23,096 nucleotides of DNA from Solobacterium sp. (GTDB taxonomy: Bacteria; Bacillota_I; Bacilli_A; Erysipelotrichales; Erysipelotrichaceae). Below, in pieces: positions 7,985 to 15,276 of the stretch. The notes beneath the pieces were generated by a model. That model had not been told where the DNA came from, did not search any database, and was given only the letters and a program-made list of their open reading frames with translations. The stretch lies in the NCBI GenBank assembly GCA_017514645.1, contig JAFWJP010000219.1, positions 1-23,096 on the forward strand, given 5' to 3'. The translations under genes and the position numbers were made by a program. The stretch's first letter is position 1, and every line of letters begins with the position of its first letter.

Positions 7985-9126
7985 TGTGCGTCTCCGAACG
8001 GATAGCTGAATGATGCCTCACTGCCAAGGTTATTCCAGGGAGAGATCATCAGAACGATGACATCGGGATTGATCTCATTGATCTTAGCCTCGGTGATCTC
8101 TTCGGAATGGTAGGCATCACCCCAGTAGAATTCCCGGAATGCCTGCACGAAGTACGGATTGACCGTCCGGGCCATGGAATCCCCGATCATCAGAACACGA
8201 AGACCGTTGGAGTTTCCTTCATTGACGAACCGCGTCGTATTCAGCAGAACACCATCGTAGACCAGTCCGTCTGTATTGGTATCGAATACTGTACGGTCAT
8301 ACAGCACCTCGCTGAATGTCCCGCGCAGTTCATCAAAGCGCCGCATGATATGCGTCTCATAGGTGGGGATCCACAGCGCAAAGTCCTCTTCATCCGCAAA
8401 GCCTCTGCCGACACGCTGTCCCCAGCTGCCGAACTGGCAGTCCGGATGTACTTCCTGCGTATAGTTGTTCACGTCCGTGATCTCTTCCGCGATCGGAATG
8501 CCGGCGGAGCGCATCGCATCCGCAAGCGCACAGAACGCGTAGAAACCGCCTTCTGTCGTCCAGTGGTGATCCGTCAGGTAGAAGAAGCGGTACAGATCCG
8601 GATCGACCTTGTGCAGTTCTTCCCGCAGATCGATGTACGGTGTTCCGTTCTCCTGCAGACGCTGCAGGAAGATCTCAATGTTTGCGTTGGAATAATCGGT
8701 ATACCCTGCCGGCAGTTCATCATCATACATGGATACTTTATCCGGTGTAATGGCAAAGAAGACCGGAATGCCCCTGCCGCTGACATAGCGATAGAACGCT
8801 GTAATGTTGTCCGCATTCTGACGCAGGACTTCCTCCTCGATCGCCTCATGCAGGTACGTCAGCTGTCCGTTGTTCAGCCTTACGACACCGTTGAGCATCC
8901 GCTGACCCAGCATTCTTCTCATGAACCCGTTCAGGCGGATGAACTCTTCCTTCTCATAGAAGACAGCGTTCATCTCCTGTTCCGTCGTTGCGTCCTCCGG
9001 AAGCTGTTCATTGATTGCCTCATCCGAAGTACGGTAATGAAAGACTCTGACCATCGTACCGACAGACAGCAGGAAGATCAGGATCAGGAATACGATTCCC
9101 ATCAATTTGTTCTCAAACTTTTTCAT
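7981..9126 (-). CDS. DHHW/AlgX-like SGNH-type protein for polysaccharide O-acylation
   Basis: The 381-residue protein has one N-terminal membrane anchor (about residues 8-27) and an extracytoplasmic domain. It carries the TDHHWT motif at 185-190, followed by EGGFYAF. A C-terminal MIGDSMAR segment resembles a GDS(L) block and an ISPWNN element lies near the end. DHHW and AlgX/AlgJ-like proteins receive acyl groups from an MBOAT partner and place them on extracellular polymers. The gene sits 2 bases downstream of an MBOAT gene and overlaps the LtaS-like gene, which is the context expected for that role. Catalytic residues would be a serine in GDS and the Asp-His of DHHW; this assignment is by analogy. 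It is not a recognisable DltD by motif, and no dltA or dltC is present here. Confidence 0.82.
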   Translation of the reverse strand: MKKFENKLMGIVFLILIFLLSVGTMVRVFHYRTSDEAINEQLPEDATTEQEMNAVFYEKEEFIRLNGFMRRMLGQRMLNGVVRLNNGQLTYLHEAIEEEVLRQNADNITAFYRYVSGRGIPVFFAITPDKVSMYDDELPAGYTDYSNANIEIFLQRLQENGTPYIDLREELHKVDPDLYRFFYLTDHHWTTEGGFYAFCALADAMRSAGIPIAEEITDVNNYTQEVHPDCQFGSWGQRVGRGFADEEDFALWIPTYETHIMRRFDELRGTFSEVLYDRTVFDTNTDGLVYDGVLLNTTRFVNEGNSNGLRVLMIGDSMARTVNPYFVQAFREFYWGDAYHSEEITEAKINEINPDVIVLMISPWNNLGSEASFSYPFGDAQ

Positions 9127-9128
9127 AC

Positions 9129-10550
9129 TCAGAAATTGAAATAGATAAACGGATTATGCGCGCCCATGATCAGATACGAAGCCGACCACAGGAACAGGAA
9201 TACGCAAACCACCGGAACAACCAGCGGGAATACCCACCGGTTGAACACACGGATGCGGCGAAGCTGTTTCGCCGCAAGCACAGGCAGACCCGAAGCGAAC
9301 ACGCACGCTCCTGCCAGGATCAGTGCGTTTTCGTTCAGGATCTGAAGGAAACCTGCATCCGCAAAGCCTGCAGGATTCGTACCGGCACCGAACAATGCCG
9401 CAATGTAGCGCAGACCGCTTCCGACATCCGGTGCGTTGAACATGACGAACAGCAGACAGACCGCCGCCAGTGTCAGTACCCGGTAGACAGCGCGGAAGAT
9501 TCCAGGCTTGTCCTCCGGCTTGATCACATAGCGTTCCAGGCACAGCAGGACAAAGTACCCAAGACCCCAGAAGATGAACGTGAAGTTCGCCCCGTGCCAG
9601 ATGCCCGTCAGAAGCCATACCACGAACAGATTCCGGATCTGCTCCGGCAGAGAGACCCGGTTTCCCCCGAGCGGAATATAGACATAATCACGGAACCAGT
9701 AGCTCAGTGACATATGCCATCTGCGCCAGAAATCCGTTACGCTCTTTGCCGTATACGGATGGTCGAAGTTCTCTTCGAAGCGGAATCCGAACATCCGTCC
9801 AAGCCCGATTGCCATATCCGAATAACCGGAGAAATCAAAGTAGATCTGCAGGGTAAACGCGGCGGCCCCGAGCCAGAGCGTACTGACCGGCAGATATCCG
9901 GTCTCTCCGAAGCGCATGCACTGCGATACGATCAGCGCAGCCTGGTTTGCCAGCAGGATCTTCTTGGCAAATCCATAGATGAACCGCTTCGCCCCGATGC
10001 CGATGCCCGCAATGGTCATCTTCCGGTTTCCGATCTGTTCCACGATGGAATAATAGCGCACGATCGGACCGGCAATCAACTGCGGGAAGAACATAATGTA
10101 GAGCGCCAGATAGAAGAAGTTCTTCTGGCTTTCCACCTGACCCCGGTAGACATCGATCATATAGGAAATGATCTGGAACGTATAGAACGAGATGCCGATC
10201 GGAAGACGGATCCCCGGAAGGGGCAGTTCCGCCGACACCAGACTGTTGACCGTAGCAATGCAGAAATCCAGGTATTTGCATACAAAGAGGATACCGAGAT
10301 CGATAACCAGTGCCGCGATCAGATATCCCTTCCGTCCGTTTCCCTGCGCCTTGTCCATCCCCAGGGCCAGCACCCAGTTCAGCAACGCGGAACCCAGCAC
10401 TACCCACACGAAAACCGGCTCACCGTAAGCGTAAAAATAAACGCTCGCAGCGAGCAGGATATAGTTATGCAGTTTCTTCGGCGTGATCAGACACAGAAGC
10501 AGCGCAGCCGGCAGAAACAGAAACGCAAAGTACGTACTTGAAAAAACCAT
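9129..10550 (-). CDS. MBOAT-family membrane O-acyltransferase (AlgI/DltB/PatA-like)
   Basis: The 473-residue polytopic protein (around ten or more hydrophobic segments) starts MVFSSTYFAF, typical of AlgI-like members. Family signatures are FYTFQIISYMIDVYRG (122-137), PQLIAGPIVRY (156-166), FDFSGYSDMAIGLGRMFGF (238-256), FWRRWHMSLS.WFRDY (274-289), YIPLGGNR (291-298) and TGIWHGANFTF (315-325) with the catalytic histidine H319. These enzymes carry an acyl group across the membrane for delivery to an extracellular polymer, usually with an SGNH/AlgX partner, which is the next gene. No Shine-Dalgarno is seen at normal spacing; instead a perfect TATAAT ends 6 bases before the ATG, suggesting a leaderless mRNA. 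There is no upstream in-frame alternative start, so this ATG is firm. Confidence 0.94.
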   Translation of the reverse strand: MVFSSTYFAFLFLPAALLLCLITPKKLHNYILLAASVYFYAYGEPVFVWVVLGSALLNWVLALGMDKAQGNGRKGYLIAALVIDLGILFVCKYLDFCIATVNSLVSAELPLPGIRLPIGISFYTFQIISYMIDVYRGQVESQKNFFYLALYIMFFPQLIAGPIVRYYSIVEQIGNRKMTIAGIGIGAKRFIYGFAKKILLANQAALIVSQCMRFGETGYLPVSTLWLGAAAFTLQIYFDFSGYSDMAIGLGRMFGFRFEENFDHPYTAKSVTDFWRRWHMSLSYWFRDYVYIPLGGNRVSLPEQIRNLFVVWLLTGIWHGANFTFIFWGLGYFVLLCLERYVIKPEDKPGIFRAVYRVLTLAAVCLLFVMFNAPDVGSGLRYIAALFGAGTNPAGFADAGFLQILNENALILAGACVFASGLPVLAAKQLRRIRVFNRWVFPLVVPVVCVFLFLWSASYLIMGAHNPFIYFNF

Positions 10551-10556
10551 ACTGCT

Positions 10557-10562
10557 ATTATA
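10557..10562 (-). promoter_or_regulatory. -10 element immediately before the MBOAT start (possible leaderless promoter)
   Basis: The minus strand has a perfect TATAAT separated from the ATG by six bases (AGCAGT). With the usual distance from -10 to start site, transcription would begin at or within a base or two of the A of the ATG. The -35 region (TACGAA at 17-bp spacing) is poor. The nearest purine-rich AGAGG is about 20 bases from the ATG, too far for a normal Shine-Dalgarno. Activity is inferred. Confidence 0.45.
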
Positions 10563-10592
10563 GTTGAAACCTCTGCAGTTTCGTACCTGTTT

Positions 10593-11213
10593 TTACTGCA
10601 GATGCTCCACTGTCCAGCGGATCCCCTTTGCCAGACGCTCCGGCGCATTCATGAAATGATTCCCTTCATTCCACTCAAAGCATGCGTCCGTATACGCTCC
10701 GAGCATGGTATACACCGCTTCGGTACAGGTTCCGACCGAAGCCATGAGCGGATTCTTTGTCAGCGGTTCCTTGTCTCCCAGCGACAGATAAACTGCCTCA
10801 GCGTGGAGCGGATGTTCCCGGAGCCAGTCCGTGAACCCCGGAAACCAGAGTGAACCTGACGCACTCACTGCACCGTCGAATGCCTCCGTACTGCCTGCCG
10901 CATACAGCGCAAACAGACCGGCCAGCGAATATCCGGCAATGATCAGCTTCCGAACGCTGTACGTCTGTTTCAGCCCGGGTATGATCTCTCCTGTCAGATG
11001 ATCCAGCAGTTCCTGGGCGTTTCCCCCGAAGTCATTGCCCTTTTTAAAGACCTTGGGCGCGAACCACGGTGAAAGATCATCATCCCAGGAGAAGCCCGTC
11101 ACACTCACCAGACTGACATCCGGCAGCACTTTTTCCAGCGGCTTGATATCTTCCTCACCGGGAACGATCACCCAGACATCTCCGCGTTCCCTGATTTCTG
11201 TATTCAGTTTCAT
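10593..11213 (-). CDS. Alpha/beta-hydrolase, putative serine esterase
   Basis: This small (206 aa) cytoplasmic hydrolase has no signal peptide. The nucleophile elbow GYSLAG at 94-99 gives Ser96; the likely acid is D147 in LSLGDKEP, and the likely histidine is H186 in EGNHFMNAPERLAKGI. The short length and the start VWVIVPGEED suggest a compact esterase or lipase-like fold. The substrate is unknown. It lies 42 bases before the MBOAT gene on the same strand, so it may be co-transcribed with the acylation cluster; a role in deacylation or acyl-donor handling is only a guess. The start is supported by GAGGTAAG upstream and an extended -10 element (TGGTACAAT) 17 bases before the ATG. Confidence 0.8.
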   Translation of the reverse strand: MKLNTEIRERGDVWVIVPGEEDIKPLEKVLPDVSLVSVTGFSWDDDLSPWFAPKVFKKGNDFGGNAQELLDHLTGEIIPGLKQTYSVRKLIIAGYSLAGLFALYAAGSTEAFDGAVSASGSLWFPGFTDWLREHPLHAEAVYLSLGDKEPLTKNPLMASVGTCTEAVYTMLGAYTDACFEWNEGNHFMNAPERLAKGIRWTVEHLQ

Positions 11214-11230
11214 ATGCTTACCTCGCTTCT

Positions 11231-11239
11231 ATTGTACCA
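11231..11239 (-). promoter_or_regulatory. Extended -10 promoter of the esterase/surface-acylation cluster
   Basis: The minus strand reads TGGTACAAT (TG-n-TACAAT), giving a predicted start about 10 bases before the ATG at 11213. No good -35 is seen at 16-18 bp. It lies in a 104-bp divergent intergenic region shared with the VTT gene promoter. Confidence 0.5.
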
Positions 11240-11280
11240 GAACCATTCATGAACGATCGGTGAAACAGCTGCACCTGCAA

Positions 11281-11309
11281 TTGACATTCCGTTCAATACC
11301 TAGTATGTT
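11281..11309 (+). promoter_or_regulatory. Sigma-A-type promoter of the VTT-domain gene
   Basis: A consensus -35 TTGACA (11281-11286) is followed after 17 bp by TATGTT (11304-11309, 4 of 6 consensus). The predicted start site near 11316 is only about two bases before the ATG at 11318. If correct, the AAGG at 11311-11314 would not be in the mRNA and the transcript would be essentially leaderless. Confidence 0.5.
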
Positions 11310-11317
11310 CAAGGCAC

Positions 11318-12046
11318 ATGAAACCTTTGCTGAAAGAACGGAAAGACTACGGTACCATCATCGTCGCCGTATTCGGAACCTTGATGTTTTTATTGTGCCT
11401 CCTCTATGCCGTCAGTATCTACGGTTCCCAGATCCGGGAGCTCTTCGAGGTACTCGGAAGGCATGATGAAGAGGAATTCGAGGCCTATGTAAGAGCCGGA
11501 GGACTGCTGAAAGGCATGATCGTCATCTCGGCGGCGGTGTTCATCCAGGTCATCAGTATCGTGATACCGGGCATGGTCATCCAGGTAGCGGCCGGTATCG
11601 TATACGGCTGGTGGGAAGCGTTCCTCATCTGCTATCTGTCGTTTGTTGCGGCAAATGTCCTGGTCTTCCTCGCTGTACGGCATTTTTCCAGAAGCGCGAT
11701 GCTGCGGAACTTCACCATATCACCCCGCTTGATGAACCGTCTCAATGACGGGGATCCGGTCTTTACCATAGCGGTCTGCTATCTGGTCCCCGGTGTTCCG
11801 AACGGTATCGTACCGCATGTTGCGGGACATTCCCGCCTGACGCTGAAACAGTTCATCATTGCTGTATCCTCTACGGTATGGATCCAGATCCTGATCAACT
11901 GCAGCATCGGCTATTTCCTCATACGCGGGCAGTTCATCTACATGTTCCTGTCCATTGCCGCACAGTTCCTGCTGATCTACATCGTCAATACAAACAAGGA
12001 AAACGTGATGGAACTGTTCGAGAAGTTCTTCCACCTCCGTTCATAG
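11318..12046 (+). CDS. VTT-domain (TVP38/TMEM64, DedA-superfamily) membrane protein
   Basis: This is the only plus-strand gene. Its 242 residues have hydrophobic segments near 12-36, 64-90, 98-120, 150-170, 177-200 and 205-225. The VTT/SNARE-associated signature is clear: IPGMVIQVAAGIVYGWWEA near 83-101, then AANVLVFLAVRHFSR (111-125), and the re-entrant VPGVPNGIVPHVAGHSRLTL (157-176). Family members are lipid scramblase-like or transport proteins of the cytoplasmic membrane; several DedA relatives are flippases for undecaprenyl phosphate or phospholipids, but the TVP38 branch is less defined. It is divergent from the surface-acylation operon and convergent with the AAA+ gene. The ATG at 11318 is the only start consistent with the basic N-terminus KPLLKERKDYG. 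Confidence 0.88.
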   Translation: MKPLLKERKDYGTIIVAVFGTLMFLLCLLYAVSIYGSQIRELFEVLGRHDEEEFEAYVRAGGLLKGMIVISAAVFIQVISIVIPGMVIQVAAGIVYGWWEAFLICYLSFVAANVLVFLAVRHFSRSAMLRNFTISPRLMNRLNDGDPVFTIAVCYLVPGVPNGIVPHVAGHSRLTLKQFIIAVSSTVWIQILINCSIGYFLIRGQFIYMFLSIAAQFLLIYIVNTNKENVMELFEKFFHLRS

Positions 12047-12049
12047 AAA

Positions 12050-12070
12050 ATACCGGTCATTGACCGGTAT
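12050..12070. terminator. Bidirectional intrinsic terminator between the VTT and AAA+ genes
   Basis: A 9-bp perfect stem ATACCGGTC / GACCGGTAT with a 3-base loop lies 3 bases after the VTT stop and 6 bases from the stop of the convergent AAA+ gene. The plus strand continues CTTTGTT; the minus strand continues TTTTC. Both T-tracts are short, but position and symmetry fit a shared terminator. Confidence 0.75.
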
Positions 12071-12076
12071 CTTTGT

Positions 12077-14206
12077 TCACTGGGCCAGGAAGGAGAACGG
12101 GTTGATCTCCTCTTCCTTCTTCGGGGGCTGGATCTTCACCTCAAGGTCGAAGTCCTCCAGTCTCAGCTCTGCCATATCCGCCGACGCATCGTTCATGATC
12201 CGCACGGACTGGGCCAGGATCGCGTCTTCCACAACGTTTCTTGCCAGACGTCCGTTGCCGGCTTCGGCTGCGTTGATCGACTGTACTTTGTTGAAATACT
12301 CCGTAAGCGGTTCTTCAATGCCTTCCGCGAAGCGGTAGCCCTTGCCCTTGGCCTGGAGCACGGCGATCTTATAGAGTTCTTCTCCGGTATAGTCCGGGAA
12401 GTTGATGATGTTCGGGAAACGGGACTTCAGACCGGAGTTGGACTCCAGGAAGGTTGCCATTTCACGCTTGTATCCGGCGAGGATGACGATCAGATCATCA
12501 CGGTTGTCTTCCATGGCCTTGACGATCGTATCAATGCATTCCAGACCGAACGCATCATCCTTGCCGCGGTAGAGCGAATACGCTTCGTCGATGAACAGAA
12601 CACCGCCGATCGCCGACTTGATGACCGACATCGTCAGAGGCGCTGTCTGACCGACATACTGCGCGACAAGATCCGCACGCGTGACTTCCACCAGCTGTCC
12701 CTGGGACAGTGCACCGATGGCCTTCATATACCGCGACAGCAGACGGGCGATCGTTGTTTTGCCGGTACCCGGATTTCCCGTATAGATCATATGCATGGAA
12801 ACAGACGCTGTCTTCATGCCCTGTTCACGGCGGATCGCCTGTACCTGGATGTGCGACTGCAGCTGTTTGATGTAGTCCTTGACCATATCCAGACCGACGA
12901 TGTTGTTCAGCTCTTCATTGACCGCTGCCAGCTCTTCCGCGCTTGTCCTGGACCGTGTCAGCGTGATCCGGGTATCCCCGAACACCGCCACCGGACGGTC
13001 ATCCGTGACCTTCAGGACCGTTGCGTCCGTGGTATAGATACTCTTGTCCAGAACGACCTGGCTCAGGGAAATATAGAAATCGTTGAACAGGGACGCGATC
13101 GCATCCATGCCGTTCGTCTTGTCATAGTGCTTCTTGATCCATTCCGTGAATTCCGGTTCAAAGCTGACCCGGACCTTCAGATTCTCCCGGCACTTCTTCT
13201 CCAGATCCGCCCACTGCTTCTCAATGACTTCATCAACTGCTTCATCATTCAGTGCCGTAAACGTAACCGTATCCAGTACGTGGTAGAGGAAATTCGCTCC
13301 GAAGGCATCCTGCAGGGCACTGGTTCCCTTGGTCGTAAAGAAGACCAGATACTTTCCTTCTGCCGAGAAGGAATCCACCGCATCCTTGACAAGACCGGTC
13401 TGGTTCTCCACCAGGATCCCCTTGTTCAGAACATAGCGCTTGCTCAGGGTAACCTTTCCGTCACAGACCATGGAATTGATCATTCTGAGGAAGGACGGAA
13501 ATCCCGTCTCAAAGTTCTCAAAGCACAGGACTTCACCCTTTCCGGTCAGTCCCTTGTAGAGATCCTGCAGGAAGATCTGTTCCTGTGCACCGCTCTGGTA
13601 CAGGCTCATATCCACGGTATAGACCTCATCACTCAGCAGTACCTGCTTCTCGTACAGACACCGTACCGCCGTGCTGAGTGCGGCATGTCTCCCGCTGCCC
13701 TTCGGCCCGGCAATGACAAGCACGTTGCGCGCCTTACCGTCTTCCGCGCCCATGACAAACGGGCGCCGGAAGGCTATCATCATCTGATCTGCCTGTGCCT
13801 GTCCGATGACTGCCCGGTCGATCAGTTCCTTCTTCGCTGTCTCAAAGACTTCCTCTCCGGCTTCCACTGGTTTCGGTGCTTCCGGCATCGCCGACGCTGT
13901 TACTCCGTAATCCTTCTCCAGTTCCCGGCGGACCTTTTCGATATCGCTCTCATAGGTACTGTTCAGGCCGTTGAAGGCGCTCAGCGTTTCCAGATCCTTC
14001 TTCTGCTGCTCAAGAATATCCCGCAGTGCATCCAGTGTCTTGTCTGCACCGGACATCGTGTCCGCCAGATGATCCGACTTATCCTTCAGATCCTGGGAGA
14101 GCGTGATCATCTCCTCCGTCGTCATGGTTTCCCCTGTACGGCGTCTGCCCAGGACTTCATTCATCAGGCGTTCTTTTTCTGCCTGTTTCTTATCGCGGTT
14201 GTTCAT
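12077..14206 (-). CDS. Two-domain AAA+ ATPase, CbxX/CfqX (SpoVK-like) type
   Basis: The 709 residues comprise an N-terminal coiled-coil-rich segment (about 1-100), a degenerate AAA+ module (about 120-400) and a complete C-terminal CbxX-type AAA+ module (about 425-709). In the second module Walker A is GNPGTGKTT (477-485), Walker B is VLFIDEAYSL (536-545), and the SRF arginine-finger region lies near 595-597. In the first, the P-loop reads GPKGSGRH (167-174), where the lysine is replaced by Arg173 and the Ser/Thr by His174; the Walker B equivalent VLCFENFE (226-233) lacks the usual D-E pair. Domain 1 is therefore probably non-hydrolytic. CbxX-family ATPases remodel protein assemblies. It is encoded directly after xpaC with no gap, which suggests joint work at the membrane. 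There is no signal peptide. The client is unknown. Confidence 0.88.
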   Translation of the reverse strand: MNNRDKKQAEKERLMNEVLGRRRTGETMTTEEMITLSQDLKDKSDHLADTMSGADKTLDALRDILEQQKKDLETLSAFNGLNSTYESDIEKVRRELEKDYGVTASAMPEAPKPVEAGEEVFETAKKELIDRAVIGQAQADQMMIAFRRPFVMGAEDGKARNVLVIAGPKGSGRHAALSTAVRCLYEKQVLLSDEVYTVDMSLYQSGAQEQIFLQDLYKGLTGKGEVLCFENFETGFPSFLRMINSMVCDGKVTLSKRYVLNKGILVENQTGLVKDAVDSFSAEGKYLVFFTTKGTSALQDAFGANFLYHVLDTVTFTALNDEAVDEVIEKQWADLEKKCRENLKVRVSFEPEFTEWIKKHYDKTNGMDAIASLFNDFYISLSQVVLDKSIYTTDATVLKVTDDRPVAVFGDTRITLTRSRTSAEELAAVNEELNNIVGLDMVKDYIKQLQSHIQVQAIRREQGMKTASVSMHMIYTGNPGTGKTTIARLLSRYMKAIGALSQGQLVEVTRADLVAQYVGQTAPLTMSVIKSAIGGVLFIDEAYSLYRGKDDAFGLECIDTIVKAMEDNRDDLIVILAGYKREMATFLESNSGLKSRFPNIINFPDYTGEELYKIAVLQAKGKGYRFAEGIEEPLTEYFNKVQSINAAEAGNGRLARNVVEDAILAQSVRIMNDASADMAELRLEDFDLEVKIQPPKKEEEINPFSFLAQ

Positions 14207-15202
14207 TTACTTTCTCTCCATCGGTTCGGAAATATCCATTCCGCCGGTCAGTCCTTCCTTCTTCAGCAGGGCTTCCAGGGTTGCCATATCCGCAGACAGA
14301 TCCGTGAAATGACTGTCACTCATGGTCGGAATGATGGTCTCAAGCGCTTCGTTGATCGACTTGACCGTGCTCTTGAGCTGATTGACGTTCTTCTCGTAGT
14401 TCGCATCGCTCTTGATCGTCTGCAGGTTCTCAAAGTTGTCCAGGATCTTGACCAGATACGGCAGATAGTAATCGTACATCTTCTGCATCTTGTCAGCACT
14501 CTCCGGGAACTTCCGCTCCAGAAGCTGGATCTGCTTCAGCAGCGCACAGGTTTCGTAGAGGTTGTTCGTGATCTCTTCATCCGGAATATTCGCGTTGTTG
14601 TCGTTGATCTTGCGGATGAAGTAGGCAGACTTGGTCTCTTCGACGGTCTCCTTCTTCACTTCTGCCTTCGGTTTTTCCTTTGCCTTTTCTGCAGGAGATA
14701 CATATTCCGCGTCGACGACTTCCGCGTCCTGACGGCGTGTACTGTCTTCCGCCATCGCCAGCAGCGTATCGAACATCGTATCGTACATCTGACGGTTGGA
14801 GTTGCGGAATTCATTGATCGTACCGTAGTGGCGGCCGTTGATGTACACATCCAGATTGCTCAGGGTATTGTAGCGCTGCGTACGCAGGACAAGTTCCAGA
14901 CCGTCCGCCATGACCAGGGAATTATTGTTCCGGAACTGCTTGCGCAGGAAAACATTGATCTTTGCCAGATCCGACGCTGAATGCGCATTCCCGTTCACCC
15001 GCTCCGTATAGCCGTAGCGGTTCTGACGGCGGTTATTGACAGTGCCGGTGTTGTTCTGGCTGCGGTTGGCAGCCTGCACCAGCGCATAGGTGATTGCCCA
15101 GATTCCGGCAAGGATAAACATCAGAGGCAGGAACTCACCTCCGCCCAGAATCAGGAAGAATATTAACCAGAACCATAAATTTCCAGATGACCTACGACGC
15201 AT
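14207..15202 (-). CDS. XpaC-like membrane protein
   Basis: The 331-residue protein has a short basic N-terminus, one or two membrane segments (about 8-46) and a cytoplasmic region with a low-complexity linker (about 48-75), a middle domain and a helical C-terminal domain. The C-terminal part, with KMYDYYLPYLVKILDNF around the middle of the helical domain, fits the XpaC family ('5-bromo-4-chloroindolyl phosphate hydrolysis protein', a historical name and probably not its true activity). XpaC is typically encoded beside TelA, for example in Bacillus. Here it is instead followed at zero distance by an AAA+ ATPase, while telA is 13 kb away. The start has a strong AAAGGAG and a consensus extended -10 upstream. 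The family call is from remembered motif and architecture, without a search. Confidence 0.75.
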   Translation of the reverse strand: MRRRSSGNLWFWLIFFLILGGGEFLPLMFILAGIWAITYALVQAANRSQNNTGTVNNRRQNRYGYTERVNGNAHSASDLAKINVFLRKQFRNNNSLVMADGLELVLRTQRYNTLSNLDVYINGRHYGTINEFRNSNRQMYDTMFDTLLAMAEDSTRRQDAEVVDAEYVSPAEKAKEKPKAEVKKETVEETKSAYFIRKINDNNANIPDEEITNNLYETCALLKQIQLLERKFPESADKMQKMYDYYLPYLVKILDNFENLQTIKSDANYEKNVNQLKSTVKSINEALETIIPTMSDSHFTDLSADMATLEALLKKEGLTGGMDISEPMERK

Positions 15203-15229
15203 GCGAAAAAATCTCCTTTTCAGAACTTG

Positions 15230-15238
15230 ATTATATCA
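15230..15238 (-). promoter_or_regulatory. Consensus extended -10 promoter of xpaC-AAA+
   Basis: The minus strand reads TGATATAAT, a perfect TG-n-TATAAT extended -10, without a recognisable -35. An AAAGGAG ribosome site lies between it and the ATG at 15202. The surrounding core ATATGATATAAT differs at only one of 12 positions from the telA promoter core. No terminator is seen between the upstream kinase stop (15277) and this promoter, so read-through from the sugar operon is also possible. Confidence 0.6.
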
Positions 15239-15276
15239 TATCAGACAGACCCCTGCTGTTGTAGAACTTGTTTCGA

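Noticed and set aside
9129..10550. Interpretation of the MBOAT gene as dltB of a canonical dlt operon
   Set aside because: No dltA or dltC is present, the partner has a DHHW-type motif rather than clear DltD features, and the next gene is an LtaS-like synthase.
11240..11280. Short palindromes (TTCATGAA, CAGCTG) in the divergent intergenic region as operators
   Set aside because: They are 6-8 bases long and not repeated; such palindromes are expected by chance and no regulator gene is adjacent.
12791..14980. 729-codon plus-strand open frame opposite the AAA+ and xpaC genes
   Set aside because: It is a mirror of two real genes on the minus strand with third-position GC bias; the translation is rich in His, Arg, Leu and Cys with no domain, and it spans the junction of both genes.
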